Positions 1 to 5,611 of a DNA stretch of 5,915 nt are shown piece by piece. Positions within the stretch are counted from its first letter, which is position 1. Every line of letters starts with the position of its first letter. Position numbers and translations under genes: made by a program. Origin of the DNA: Pseudomonadota bacterium (GTDB lineage: Bacteria; Desulfobacterota; BSN033; G020346125). The notes under the pieces were generated by a model. The model saw only the letters and a program-made list of their open reading frames with translations. It was not told the DNA's origin and made no database searches. Where the stretch lies: the NCBI GenBank assembly GCA_030673585.1, contig DAOVIU010000093.1, forward strand, positions 1-5,915, given 5' to 3'.

Positions 1-1138
1 ATACACCGGAGCCCAAGATTCCCGACACGATATCACCACCCATGTAACTTGCGACCATGGGGAAGATGTAAACGTGAACGTGTTCTCCCAGACCGACCCC
101 CAGGTGAACCGCCCTAACGGGAGGAATGAAGTTCGCCGTGGGAACGTATGGATCCTCCCGGATGTACTTGGGGTCGAGCCCCAGGAAAAGATGAGTCATG
201 GTTGTATTTCCCGCAATGACCAGATGGGAGACTAAGTCCCTGTTTATTCCGCTCATGCACAGGAGATCTTCGATAATCCCGTTGATCGTGGAGATAATCA
301 CCTCCTGGAGCCTCTGAAGCCCTCCGGGCCTCTGAGAATAGACGATTCGGCTGATCACATCCTCCCCGTAGCTGATCTGGGCATTGTAATCGGAGGCCTC
401 CGCCAGCGTGATGGTGCCCCCCTCATCGGGAAACCCACATACCTCGGCGCTATTTAAGTTAAGAAGCTGACCGAAGACCGTTGTGGTGCCCAGATCAATT
501 ACGATGGAGTAGTTCTCGCACGCCACATTCCCCGATTCCACATTGATGAGCTTGTATCCCTTCCGGGTGAAGACCAGGGTGACCGTCACCTTCCAGTTCG
601 CTTCCCTGATGAGGCGGCTCAGTTTCCTGATGACGCGGAAATCCGTGGAAATTCCCCGGATACCATACTCCTTTTGGAGGGTATTTACGAGCCGGGTCAG
701 GTCGCTAACGTTGTCATCCAAACTGGGGGGATCCAATTCCACGTACCGCTTGAAGACGGCCGGGTCGATCTCCCAACCTTCAACCAGTTGATCGATGTCC
801 CGGGGGGAGAGGAAATACCTTCCCTCCCCTTTCAGCTTCAGTACCGAGGCGTCGACCTGGGATTCGAGGGGAATCTCAACCTCCAGGTCGCTCATGCAAG
901 AGGTGATGCAGGCAAGTCGATACCCCTTGTCGAACTCCCCCCTGGAGAGCTTCGGGTTTTGGGGAGAACTGGTTTTCCCATCCAGTATCCTGACCTTGCA
1001 CTTACCACATGTCCCGCTTCCGCCGCAGGAGGCATTGATGTGAACCCCAGCCGCTATGGCGGCCTCCAGTATATTCTCCTCCCTCTCAACCTGGAGCGTC
1101 CTTCCGCTCGGACGAAAGGTGATGGTGCATTTAGACAT
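1..1138 (-). CDS. RACo-like corrinoid protein reductive activator (2Fe-2S ferredoxin + ASKHA ATPase), C-terminus cut by window edge
   Basis: The gene enters from position 1138 and runs off the left edge, giving 379 residues with no stop. RACo-type proteins, usually above 600 residues, use ATP and a [2Fe-2S] cluster to reduce inactive Co(II) corrinoid proteins back to Co(I) in the cytoplasm. Seen here: an N-terminal plant-type ferredoxin domain (about 1-95) with cluster cysteines C38, C44, C47 and C77 (C-x5-C-x2-C-x29-C), a linker and middle domain (about 96-205), then an actin-like ATPase core starting with DLGTTT (215-220), NAQISYGEDVISR (252-264), AGNTTMTHL (309-317) and GGDI (367-370). The N-terminal 2Fe-2S domain separates it from RamA, which has a C-terminal 4Fe-4S ferredoxin domain. 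The start follows AAAGGG at a 5-nt spacing. It lies 82 bp downstream of fhs on the same strand. Family assignment is strong; the exact partner (acetyl-CoA pathway corrinoid Fe-S protein or another methyltransferase corrinoid protein) is inferred. About ten residues (233-243) look like an insertion before the conserved NAQISYGED block. Confidence 0.9.
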   Translation of the reverse strand, partial: MSKCTITFRPSGRTLQVEREENILEAAIAAGVHINASCGGSGTCGKCKVRILDGKTSSPQNPKLSRGEFDKGYRLACITSCMSDLEVEIPLESQVDASVLKLKGEGRYFLSPRDIDQLVEGWEIDPAVFKRYVELDPPSLDDNVSDLTRLVNTLQKEYGIRGISTDFRVIRKLSRLIREANWKVTVTLVFTRKGYKLINVESGNVACENYSIVIDLGTTTVFGQLLNLNSAEVCGFPDEGGTITLAEASDYNAQISYGEDVISRIVYSQRPGGLQRLQEVIISTINGIIEDLLCMSGINRDLVSHLVIAGNTTMTHLFLGLDPKYIREDPYVPTANFIPPVRAVHLGVGLGEHVHVYIFPMVASYMGGDIVSGILGSGV

Positions 1139-1159
1139 AAAAGCCCTTTGGTTACCCTA

Positions 1160-1168
1160 ATAATACCA
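1160..1168 (-). promoter_or_regulatory. Candidate extended -10 promoter before the RACo-like gene
   Basis: On the minus strand the fhs/RACo gap reads TGGTATTAT, matching an extended -10 (TGn plus TATAAT with one mismatch). It would start transcription roughly 15 nt before the ATG at 1138. A TTGACA exists further upstream (rc of 1194-1199) but is 29 nt from this -10, too far to be its -35. The gene may instead be read through from fhs. Confidence 0.25.
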
Positions 1169-1209
1169 TACACAAATGCCCCCCACCCTCTCAATGTCAA
1201 ACCACGTGC

Positions 1210-1230
1210 TCAGAACAGGATCAGAACAGG
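1210..1230. repeat. Tandem 11-bp duplication over the fhs stop codon
   Basis: TCAGAACAGGA (1210-1220) is followed directly by TCAGAACAGG (1221-1230). On the minus strand the last codons and stop of fhs (CTG TTC TGA) are therefore repeated just after the stop. It looks like a small slippage duplication with no evident function. Confidence 0.7.
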
Positions 1231-2954
1231 CCCTTGGTTACGCCGTTTTCGTCGATATCCACTAGCCAGAAGGCCGGTCGAGAGGGCAATCCCGGCATGG
1301 TCCTCATTTCCCCCAGCAAGGGGTAGAGGAACCCGGCTCCCACAGATGCCCGGATATCCCTGACGGGAACCCGGAAGTTCTTCGGGACTCCCTTCCAATC
1401 CGGATCATGGGAGAGGGAGAGGTGGGTCTTGGCCATGTTGAGGGAGAGATTTCCCCAACCCAGATCGGTGTAGAGCTGAATCTTCTGCTCAGCAAGGGGA
1501 GTGTAATCCGCTCCATCGGCTCGGTAAATTTCCCTGGCCACCGTCTCTATTTTCTCCTTAATGGACATATCGTCGGAATAGAGGAGCTTAAACTTATTGG
1601 GTTGATCGCAAGCCTTGATCACCGCCTCCGCTGCCTCGATGCAGCCGTCGCCACCCTTAGACCACGCCTCGATGGGAACGGCGTCCATGGCGCCGCAGTC
1701 CTTGGCGTACTTCATGAGGAATTTTATCTCCTTATCCGTGTCCGCCGTGAACGTGTTGATGGTTACCACCACCGGGACCCCGAACTTGAGCATGTTCTCG
1801 ATGTGGACCTTCAGGTTCTCGCCTCCCTTCTCCAAGGCTGGCATATTCTCCTTTTCCGCAACTTCCTTGTTGTACGGTTGGCCGGCCCTAAACTCATAGG
1901 CCCCACCGTGCATCTTGAGGGCCCTGATGGAACAGGTAATAACCACGCAGTCCAGTTTGATGCCACTCTGGCGGCAGACCACGTTGAAGAGCTTCTCCGC
2001 ACCGCAATCAGCGCCGAAACCGCTCTCCGTAACCACATAATCAGCCAATTTGAGGGCAACCATGTTCGCGAGGACCGAATTGTTCCCGTGGGCGACGTTG
2101 GCAAAGGGAAAGCCGTGATCGAATACCGGGTGATTTTCCGTCGACTGCACCAGGTTGGGCTTAATGGAATCCTTCATGAGAACGGTCATGACACCCGCAA
2201 CCTTCAGATCCTCGGCCGTAACCGGCTTCCCGTCCTTGGTGAAACCGCAGACCATCCTCCCCAGCCTCTGCCGCAGATCCTTGACCCCCGTCGTCAACGC
2301 ATGAACCGCGGCCGTCTCCGAGGCCACGGTAATATCGAATCCTCCCTCCCGAGGAACCCCATCCAATCTCCCGCCTAACCCCAGCACGATATTGCGAAGG
2401 GCCCTCTCGTTCAAATCCATGGCTCTCCGCAGGTTGATATTGTGGATGTTGATGTTGAGCTGATTCCCGTGGAGGATGTGGGCATCCATCGCCGCATTGA
2501 AGATGTTATGGGCCGTTTCCACGGCGTGAATGTCCCCCGTGAAGTGCAGGTTGATGTTCTCCATGGGGAGCACCTGGGAATAGCCTCCCCCGCACGCTCC
2601 TCCCTTGATCCCAAAGGTGGGTCCCTTCGAGGGCTCGCGGAGGCAGTTGACGGAGAGCTTTCCCTTCTTCTGGAGTACCTTGAACATCGCCTGCCCAAGG
2701 CCGAGGTTCGTCACGGTCTTCCCCTCACCCAGCGGCGTTGGGGTGATGGCCGTGACGGTGATGAACTTGCCGTTTGGCTTGTCCTTGAGCCGGTCGAGAA
2801 TGTCCAGGTTAACCTTGGCCATGAATTTGCCGTAGGGCTCCAGTTCGTCGTCTGTGATTCCACAGATCTTGGCGATCTCCGGGATGGGTTTTAATTCCGT
2901 CTCTTGAGCAATCTCGAGATCCGAGGGAACGGGATATCTTTTCTGAACACCCAT
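1221..2954 (-). CDS. fhs: Formate--tetrahydrofolate ligase (10-formyl-THF synthetase)
   Basis: Catalyses ATP + formate + tetrahydrofolate to 10-formyl-THF, the folate-loading step of the Wood-Ljungdahl methyl branch and a general source of formyl groups; the enzyme is cytoplasmic and usually tetrameric. The 577-residue product carries the P-loop-like PTPLGEGKT (72-80), the glycine-rich GIKGGACGGGYSQ (115-127) leading into LHFTGDIHA (136-144), RALKMHGGA (344-352), and the typical C-terminal MPGLPSRPA (553-561) with the closing GLF. It is about 20 residues longer than the commonest bacterial forms, within normal variation, and shows no frameshift. The start is secure: AAGGAGGT sits 7 nt before the ATG. 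The gene is divergent from the unknown gene at 3386 and precedes the RACo-like gene on the same strand, a context that suggests acetyl-CoA pathway use rather than only biosynthesis (inference). Confidence 0.98.
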   Translation of the reverse strand: MGVQKRYPVPSDLEIAQETELKPIPEIAKICGITDDELEPYGKFMAKVNLDILDRLKDKPNGKFITVTAITPTPLGEGKTVTNLGLGQAMFKVLQKKGKLSVNCLREPSKGPTFGIKGGACGGGYSQVLPMENINLHFTGDIHAVETAHNIFNAAMDAHILHGNQLNINIHNINLRRAMDLNERALRNIVLGLGGRLDGVPREGGFDITVASETAAVHALTTGVKDLRQRLGRMVCGFTKDGKPVTAEDLKVAGVMTVLMKDSIKPNLVQSTENHPVFDHGFPFANVAHGNNSVLANMVALKLADYVVTESGFGADCGAEKLFNVVCRQSGIKLDCVVITCSIRALKMHGGAYEFRAGQPYNKEVAEKENMPALEKGGENLKVHIENMLKFGVPVVVTINTFTADTDKEIKFLMKYAKDCGAMDAVPIEAWSKGGDGCIEAAEAVIKACDQPNKFKLLYSDDMSIKEKIETVAREIYRADGADYTPLAEQKIQLYTDLGWGNLSLNMAKTHLSLSHDPDWKGVPKNFRVPVRDIRASVGAGFLYPLLGEMRTMPGLPSRPAFWLVDIDENGVTKGLF

Positions 2955-2961
2955 AAGCCTT

Positions 2962-2969
2962 ACCTCCTT
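2962..2969 (-). promoter_or_regulatory. Strong ribosome binding site of fhs
   Basis: The minus strand reads AAGGAGGT, a full anti-16S match, with a 7-nt spacer to the ATG ending at 2954. It fixes the fhs start and points to a bacterial host with a canonical 16S tail. Confidence 0.9.
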
Positions 2970-2999
2970 TTAAAAGTTGTGTTCACGCACTGCGCTAAA

Positions 3000-3013
3000 A
3001 GGAATTTATTCCT
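3000..3013. repeat. 14-bp perfect palindrome upstream of fhs
   Basis: AGGAATTTATTCCT equals its own reverse complement. It lies 46 bp upstream of the fhs ATG and covers the candidate proximal -10 (3003-3008), so it could be an operator. As RNA it would give only a short 5-bp stem. Binding by a regulator is inference only. Confidence 0.5.
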
Positions 3014-3156
3014 CATTTCACTATGTTACAACCGCCCATTTCTCGTCCAAACTATTTCAGATGGGAAACAAGAAAAGTCCGGGTGGTTCGTACTGATTTT
3101 TTTAGGGGAAAACGAAGCTATCAATCACAGGATGATATGTGAGAAATAGCACAAGA

Positions 3157-3186
3157 ATCCTAAAACATCCCTCCCCTTTTTGTCAA
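3157..3186 (-). promoter_or_regulatory. Candidate sigma-70 promoter for fhs
   Basis: On the minus strand, a perfect TTGACA -35 (rc of 3181-3186) is followed after 18 bp by TAGGAT (rc of 3157-3162), a 4/6 match to TATAAT. Transcription would start near 3150, giving fhs a 5' leader of about 195 nt. A weaker candidate lies nearer the gene (3003-3031). Confidence 0.45.
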
Positions 3187-3332
3187 GATAAAAAATGATT
3201 TTTCCCCATCCGCCTTCAAGCCTCCGAACAGATAGTCCTCGGGGTCCATGAAAAATGCGTCCAACTTTCATGTATCCATGGGTATCGTTTGCATGTTATT
3301 GAGCAAGAAAACCCATGGAGACGAAGAAAATG

Positions 3333-3361
3333 TTTACCAATTCGATTTTTTGGAGTATGAT
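3333..3361 (+). promoter_or_regulatory. Candidate promoter for the unknown gene at 3386
   Basis: TTTACC (3333-3338, 4/6 match to TTGACA), a 17-bp spacer, then TATGAT (3356-3361, 5/6 match to TATAAT). It sits 24 bp upstream of the preferred ATG at 3386 and supports that start over the upstream ATG at 3248, which would place this promoter inside the coding region. Confidence 0.4.
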
Positions 3362-3376
3362 AGAGTCCATTCCACG

Positions 3377-3381
3377 AGGAG
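3377..3381 (+). promoter_or_regulatory. Ribosome binding site supporting the start at 3386
   Basis: AGGAG, within a purine-rich GAGGAGAGAG run, lies 4 nt before the ATG at 3386. No comparable site precedes the in-frame ATGs at 3248, 3278 or 3293, so this site decides the start choice. The spacing is on the short side. Confidence 0.5.
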
Positions 3382-3385
3382 AGAG

Positions 3386-3952
3386 ATGTCCCGAAATACG
3401 GTATTGAACAGAGAGGTTGAGCTCTTGAGCGAGTTCCTCATCGATGAGGGCAGGAAACTCGTGTTTGCCATCCTGAGGCTCAATGAGGCCAAGGACCCCT
3501 TGAAGGAAAAGGGAGTTTGGAATCTGGACAAAGGATATAACGACTGGCTTAAGATCCACGGCCGAGACTACCAAGCGCTGATGGAGAGATACGGTGAGGG
3601 TAATACTTTCCGGGTTTTCGCGGAGGTTGAAAACATCTTGATCTTTTTCGTCGGTTTCTGCTTGAATAAATACGTGGACGACAAGAAGAAAAGAAAACCC
3701 CTTTTGAAACGGTTGACAAGTCAAATTCAGAAGGAGATGGAAAAGATCGGGGTGGACTTCGATGGCAACGGCCCCAAGAAATATAAGGAAGACGAGAACT
3801 ACGTTGAGGCCTTCGGGGTCGAGCTCGGCCATCTTCTGGAAAAACCGAGCCCGGTATTGATGGCCAACCTCTCGGTCCTCATCGCTGACTATTTGAGGAA
3901 GTGGTTCGTGCCTACCGTGGGATTCATCCTCCAGAGCTCACAAAGACCTTAG
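3386..3952 (+). CDS. Conserved-looking hypothetical protein, mostly helical, function unknown
   Basis: I do not recognise this 188-residue protein. It has no signal peptide. It looks alpha-helical and soluble: an amphipathic N-terminal part (8-35), a short segment with WNLDKGYNDWL (45-55), a hydrophobic helix VENILIFFVGFCL (81-93) too short and mixed for a confident membrane span, a very basic stretch DDKKKRKP (98-105), and a second helical part around LLEKPSPVLMANLSVLIADYLRKW (about 150-173). The ATG at 3386 is preferred because AGGAG (3377-3381) precedes it by 4 nt and a promoter candidate sits just upstream; the frame is open back to an ATG at 3248 (234 residues), which has no evident ribosome binding site. 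It is followed 62 bp later by the HEAT-repeat gene on the same strand, so they may share a transcript. No function is assigned; confidence is for being a real gene. Confidence 0.75.
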   Translation: MSRNTVLNREVELLSEFLIDEGRKLVFAILRLNEAKDPLKEKGVWNLDKGYNDWLKIHGRDYQALMERYGEGNTFRVFAEVENILIFFVGFCLNKYVDDKKKRKPLLKRLTSQIQKEMEKIGVDFDGNGPKKYKEDENYVEAFGVELGHLLEKPSPVLMANLSVLIADYLRKWFVPTVGFILQSSQRP

Positions 3953-3986
3953 GCTAACTCTGAGACAAATTAAACGTATCTCAACA

Positions 3987-3998
3987 TGAGGGGTTTCA
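3987..3998 (+). repeat. 12-bp direct repeat, copy 1 (leader of the HEAT gene)
   Basis: TGAGGGGTTTCA lies just before the ribosome binding site of the HEAT-repeat gene. An identical copy occurs at 4852-4863 in the leader of the next gene, the thymidylate synthase homologue. The match stops exactly at 12 bp on both sides. Confidence 0.6.
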
Positions 3999-3999
3999 A

Positions 4000-4006
4000 A
4001 AGGAGG
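4000..4006 (+). promoter_or_regulatory. Ribosome binding site fixing a GTG start at 4015
   Basis: AAGGAGG lies 8 nt before GTG at 4015. The in-frame ATG at 4030 (residue 6) would be 23 nt away, so the GTG is the better start. Confidence 0.75.
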
Positions 4007-4014
4007 GATAGGTA

Positions 4015-4800
4015 GTGGAAAAGGGTAATATGAAGTCAGCTTTTCAAAAACTCAGGGCGGAAAGTGTCGATGACGTCATCGAAGGGCTCAACCAAATCGA
4101 GTGGAAGATAAAGGGCTTACGGGGAAAAGATCTCAATGAGGTCATTCTGGCCTTATGCAGCCTCTTTTATATCGACACCTTTGACCGGCCTGACCTGGAG
4201 CCTGCCGTAGACCGCGCCTTCAAGATACTGGTGGGACTGGGAGAAAAGGCGATTCCGTTGATTCTTTATGAAATGAAGGAAACGGATTTGAACGTTCAAC
4301 TCGTTCTTGCAAGGGCTTTGGGGCAGATCGGCAAACCCGCCATCAAGCCGTTGCTCAAGTTCTATTCGGGGTCCTTCGATCCTTTCGTGAGATGTTTCAC
4401 CCTCTACGCTTTGGGGAAGATTAGGGAACCTGAGATGGCCAGGGTTATCCCCAAGGTGATGGATGCTATGGATGATTCCAATGGCGAGGTAAGGGATACG
4501 GCCACCAGGGTATTGGGAAAGCTCATGGAACACCTGGACCCTCAGACTATCCCACTAAAAGTGAAAAAGAGGATGTTTACCTCCCTCACCAAAAACCTAT
4601 CCGACCGTCATTCCGGTGTCCGAGCAAAGGCGGTTCGAGGCATTGGAAAGATGGCGAAGTTCGGTTTTATCGGCACCCAAGAGAAGGCTACGGCTAAGAA
4701 AGCCATGGCCAGGATCTTGGGACTTGATGATGCCTTCGATTGGGACCGGGCTTATGTCGTCCGTGCGGAGGCCGAGGAGACAATGAAGTACCTGGAATGA
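4015..4800 (+). CDS. HEAT-repeat protein
   Basis: A 261-residue soluble protein built of HEAT (PBS-lyase-like) helical repeats, a scaffold that usually mediates protein-protein contacts. After a helical N-terminal part (about 1-60), repeat-like units are visible near 62-88 (GLGEKAIPLIL), 91-116 (NVQLVLARALGQIGKPAIKP), 121-150 (PFVRCFTLYALGKI), 155-190 (GEVRDTATRVLGKL), 196-232 (SGVRAKAVRGIGKM) and 242-260 (YVVRAEAEETMKYL). The recurring x-V-R-x-x-A-x-x-x-L/I-G-K pattern is diagnostic. No catalytic motif, signal peptide or membrane segment is seen. It starts with GTG behind a strong AAGGAGG. It sits 62 bp after the unknown gene and 104 bp before the thymidylate synthase homologue, all rightward. 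HEAT proteins of this kind occur with phycobilin lyases and as general adaptors; nothing here points to a pigment role. The partner is unknown. Confidence 0.88.
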   Translation: MEKGNMKSAFQKLRAESVDDVIEGLNQIEWKIKGLRGKDLNEVILALCSLFYIDTFDRPDLEPAVDRAFKILVGLGEKAIPLILYEMKETDLNVQLVLARALGQIGKPAIKPLLKFYSGSFDPFVRCFTLYALGKIREPEMARVIPKVMDAMDDSNGEVRDTATRVLGKLMEHLDPQTIPLKVKKRMFTSLTKNLSDRHSGVRAKAVRGIGKMAKFGFIGTQEKATAKKAMARILGLDDAFDWDRAYVVRAEAEETMKYLE

Positions 4801-4803
4801 TAT

Positions 4804-4858
4804 CCCCTGAGGGAAAACGAGATTGGGGCCCATGTGCCACATTACCAACCCTGAGGGG
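4804..4858 (+). promoter_or_regulatory. Candidate structured leader RNA upstream of the thymidylate synthase homologue
   Basis: Nested inverted repeats begin 3 nt after the HEAT stop codon. The outer arms are CCCCTGAGGG (4804-4813) and CCCTGAGGGG (4849-4858), pairing 9 of 10 with one G-G mismatch. A middle stem is TTGG (4823-4826) with CCAA (4845-4848), directly stacked on the outer 3' arm. The inner stem is ATGTG-C-CACAT (4832-4842). A 9-nt bulge (4814-4822) is left on the 5' side. There is no T-run of the kind a Rho-independent terminator needs, although UUUC follows. Regulation of translation or RNA processing is inference; no fold energy was computed. Confidence 0.35.
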
Positions 4859-4863
4859 TTTCA
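4852..4863 (+). repeat. 12-bp direct repeat, copy 2 (leader of the thymidylate synthase homologue)
   Basis: TGAGGGGTTTCA, identical to 3987-3998. This copy overlaps the 3' outer arm of the candidate leader structure and lies 41 bp before the start at 4905, while copy 1 lies 16 bp before its start codon. Confidence 0.6.
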
Positions 4864-4894
4864 CAACTCATCGCCGGGGGAAATTGTTGCAACG

Positions 4895-4899
4895 AGGAG
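4895..4899 (+). promoter_or_regulatory. Ribosome binding site fixing the start at 4905
   Basis: AGGAG lies 5 nt before the ATG at 4905. The frame is open further upstream to 4740, but that would overlap the HEAT gene by about 60 bp and add residues that match nothing in the thymidylate synthase family. Confidence 0.75.
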
Positions 4900-4904
4900 C
4901 AAAA

Positions 4905-5579
4905 ATGGGTGGACTGTCATTCGAGTACATTCAGGCTCGAGATCTGCCGGATGCTTGGTTTCAATGCATCTATAACATCTTCGAAAAAGGATACGAGTAT
5001 ACGATAGACCGGGGGAGCTTTAAGGGACAGAAGCGGCTTGAGTACGATTTTATCGTGATACAGATCAAATTTCCCTCCACGCGGCCCCTCATCCCGGATA
5101 TTCCCCCCGGAGTCGGAGTGCCCCCTCCCACCGATATGGAGTATGTCGAGGGCTACTTGGAAAAGCTCATCACCTCAAATAAAGCAGAACTGGAGAGCTA
5201 CACTTACGGGGAAGACCTGGAGAAACAGATCTCCGAGGTCATGCGGATGTACAAGGAGGACGGGTTCAACACGAATCAGGCCTATATGGCCGTCGGAAAT
5301 GCGGCCTCCATTTTCTTGGACGACCCTCAGTGTCTCCGCGGAATCGATACCCGAATTCGGTACGGAAAGCTTCACTTCATTCCTTACTTCAGGTCCTGGG
5401 ACCTTTGGGCTGGATTTCCCTCCAACCTGGCGGCCATTCAATTGGTCAAGGAATATATGGCAAGGGAGATCGGGGTGGAGGACGGCGAGATCATCGTGGC
5501 GAGTAAAGGCCTCCACCTTTACGATTACTGTTGGGATCTCGCCAAGGCCAGGGTGCGGAAATCCCCGCCGCAGGAGTAA
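4905..5579 (+). CDS. thyA: Thymidylate synthase-family protein (ThyA fold, short archaeal-like form)
   Basis: The family methylates dUMP to dTMP with methylene-tetrahydrofolate; relatives hydroxymethylate dCMP. The 224-residue product is shorter than E. coli ThyA (264). Seen: a possible N-terminal phosphate-loop arginine in DRGSFKGQ (35-42), catalytic C143 in DDPQCLR, FRSWD (162-166) with R163, S164 and D166, N174 in FPSN, and H204 and Y206 in GLHLY. These align without gaps with E. coli C146, R166, S167, D169, N177, H207 and Y209: all intervals (20, 3, 8, 30, 2) are identical. RSWD instead of RSCD recalls the archaeal ThyA group (from memory, unverified). Where E. coli has R126-R127, this protein has T123-N124, so phosphate binding by the partner subunit may differ. 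The start follows AGGAG at 5 nt. It lies 104 bp after the HEAT gene and ends 32 bp from a convergent gene. Family is confident; thymidylate synthesis versus dCMP hydroxymethylation or another substrate is less so. Confidence 0.88.
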   Translation: MGGLSFEYIQARDLPDAWFQCIYNIFEKGYEYTIDRGSFKGQKRLEYDFIVIQIKFPSTRPLIPDIPPGVGVPPPTDMEYVEGYLEKLITSNKAELESYTYGEDLEKQISEVMRMYKEDGFNTNQAYMAVGNAASIFLDDPQCLRGIDTRIRYGKLHFIPYFRSWDLWAGFPSNLAAIQLVKEYMAREIGVEDGEIIVASKGLHLYDYCWDLAKARVRKSPPQE

Positions 5580-5611
5580 TCGTGCCCAGTTGAAGATCCC
5601 CCAAAGGTTGA

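Larger units (their letters stand above)
2955..3385. other. Divergent intergenic region between fhs and the unknown gene
   Basis: No convincing gene is seen in this stretch of about 430 bp. It holds the fhs ribosome binding site (2962-2969), a 14-bp palindrome (3000-3013), a weak proximal fhs promoter candidate (rc TTGTAA 3026-3031, 17-bp spacer, rc TAAATT 3003-3008), a better distal fhs promoter (3157-3186) and a rightward promoter candidate (3333-3361). AACCGCCC (3030-3037) and GGGTGGTT (3081-3088) can pair on a rightward RNA, followed by a T-run near 3097-3102. From 3248 to 3385 the frame of the rightward gene is already open, but it lacks a ribosome binding site and looks less like coding sequence. 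Confidence 0.6.

Noticed and set aside
674..1363. 229-codon plus-strand open frame across the RACo-like gene and the fhs 3' end
   Set aside because: It overlaps two real minus-strand genes, crosses their boundary and shows no recognisable domain.
1407..2378. Long 323-codon open frame on the plus strand inside fhs
   Set aside because: It is antisense to the well-matched fhs gene, and its translation resembles no family I recognise. Such frames arise from the codon bias of the opposite strand.
2986..2994. CGCA-C-TGCG short palindrome upstream of fhs
   Set aside because: Nine bases with a one-base centre are too short to separate from chance.
3078..3092. GGTTCG resembling a tRNA T-loop
   Set aside because: No matching acceptor, D or anticodon arms were found around it on either strand.
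2904..3149. 81-codon plus-strand open frame over the fhs start and intergenic region
   Set aside because: It begins inside fhs in antisense, has no ribosome binding site, and its translation looks like intergenic sequence.
3296..3832. 178-codon minus-strand open frame opposite the unknown gene
   Set aside because: The plus-strand frame has a ribosome binding site and promoter candidate and lies in line with the next two genes; the minus frame has neither.
3961..3983. TGAGA/TCTCA inverted repeat after the unknown gene
   Set aside because: It has only a 5-bp, AT-rich stem with a 13-nt loop and no T-run, too weak to call a terminator.
5580..5611. Possible bidirectional terminator between convergent genes
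   Set aside because: The 32-bp gap has no usable inverted repeat with a T-run.
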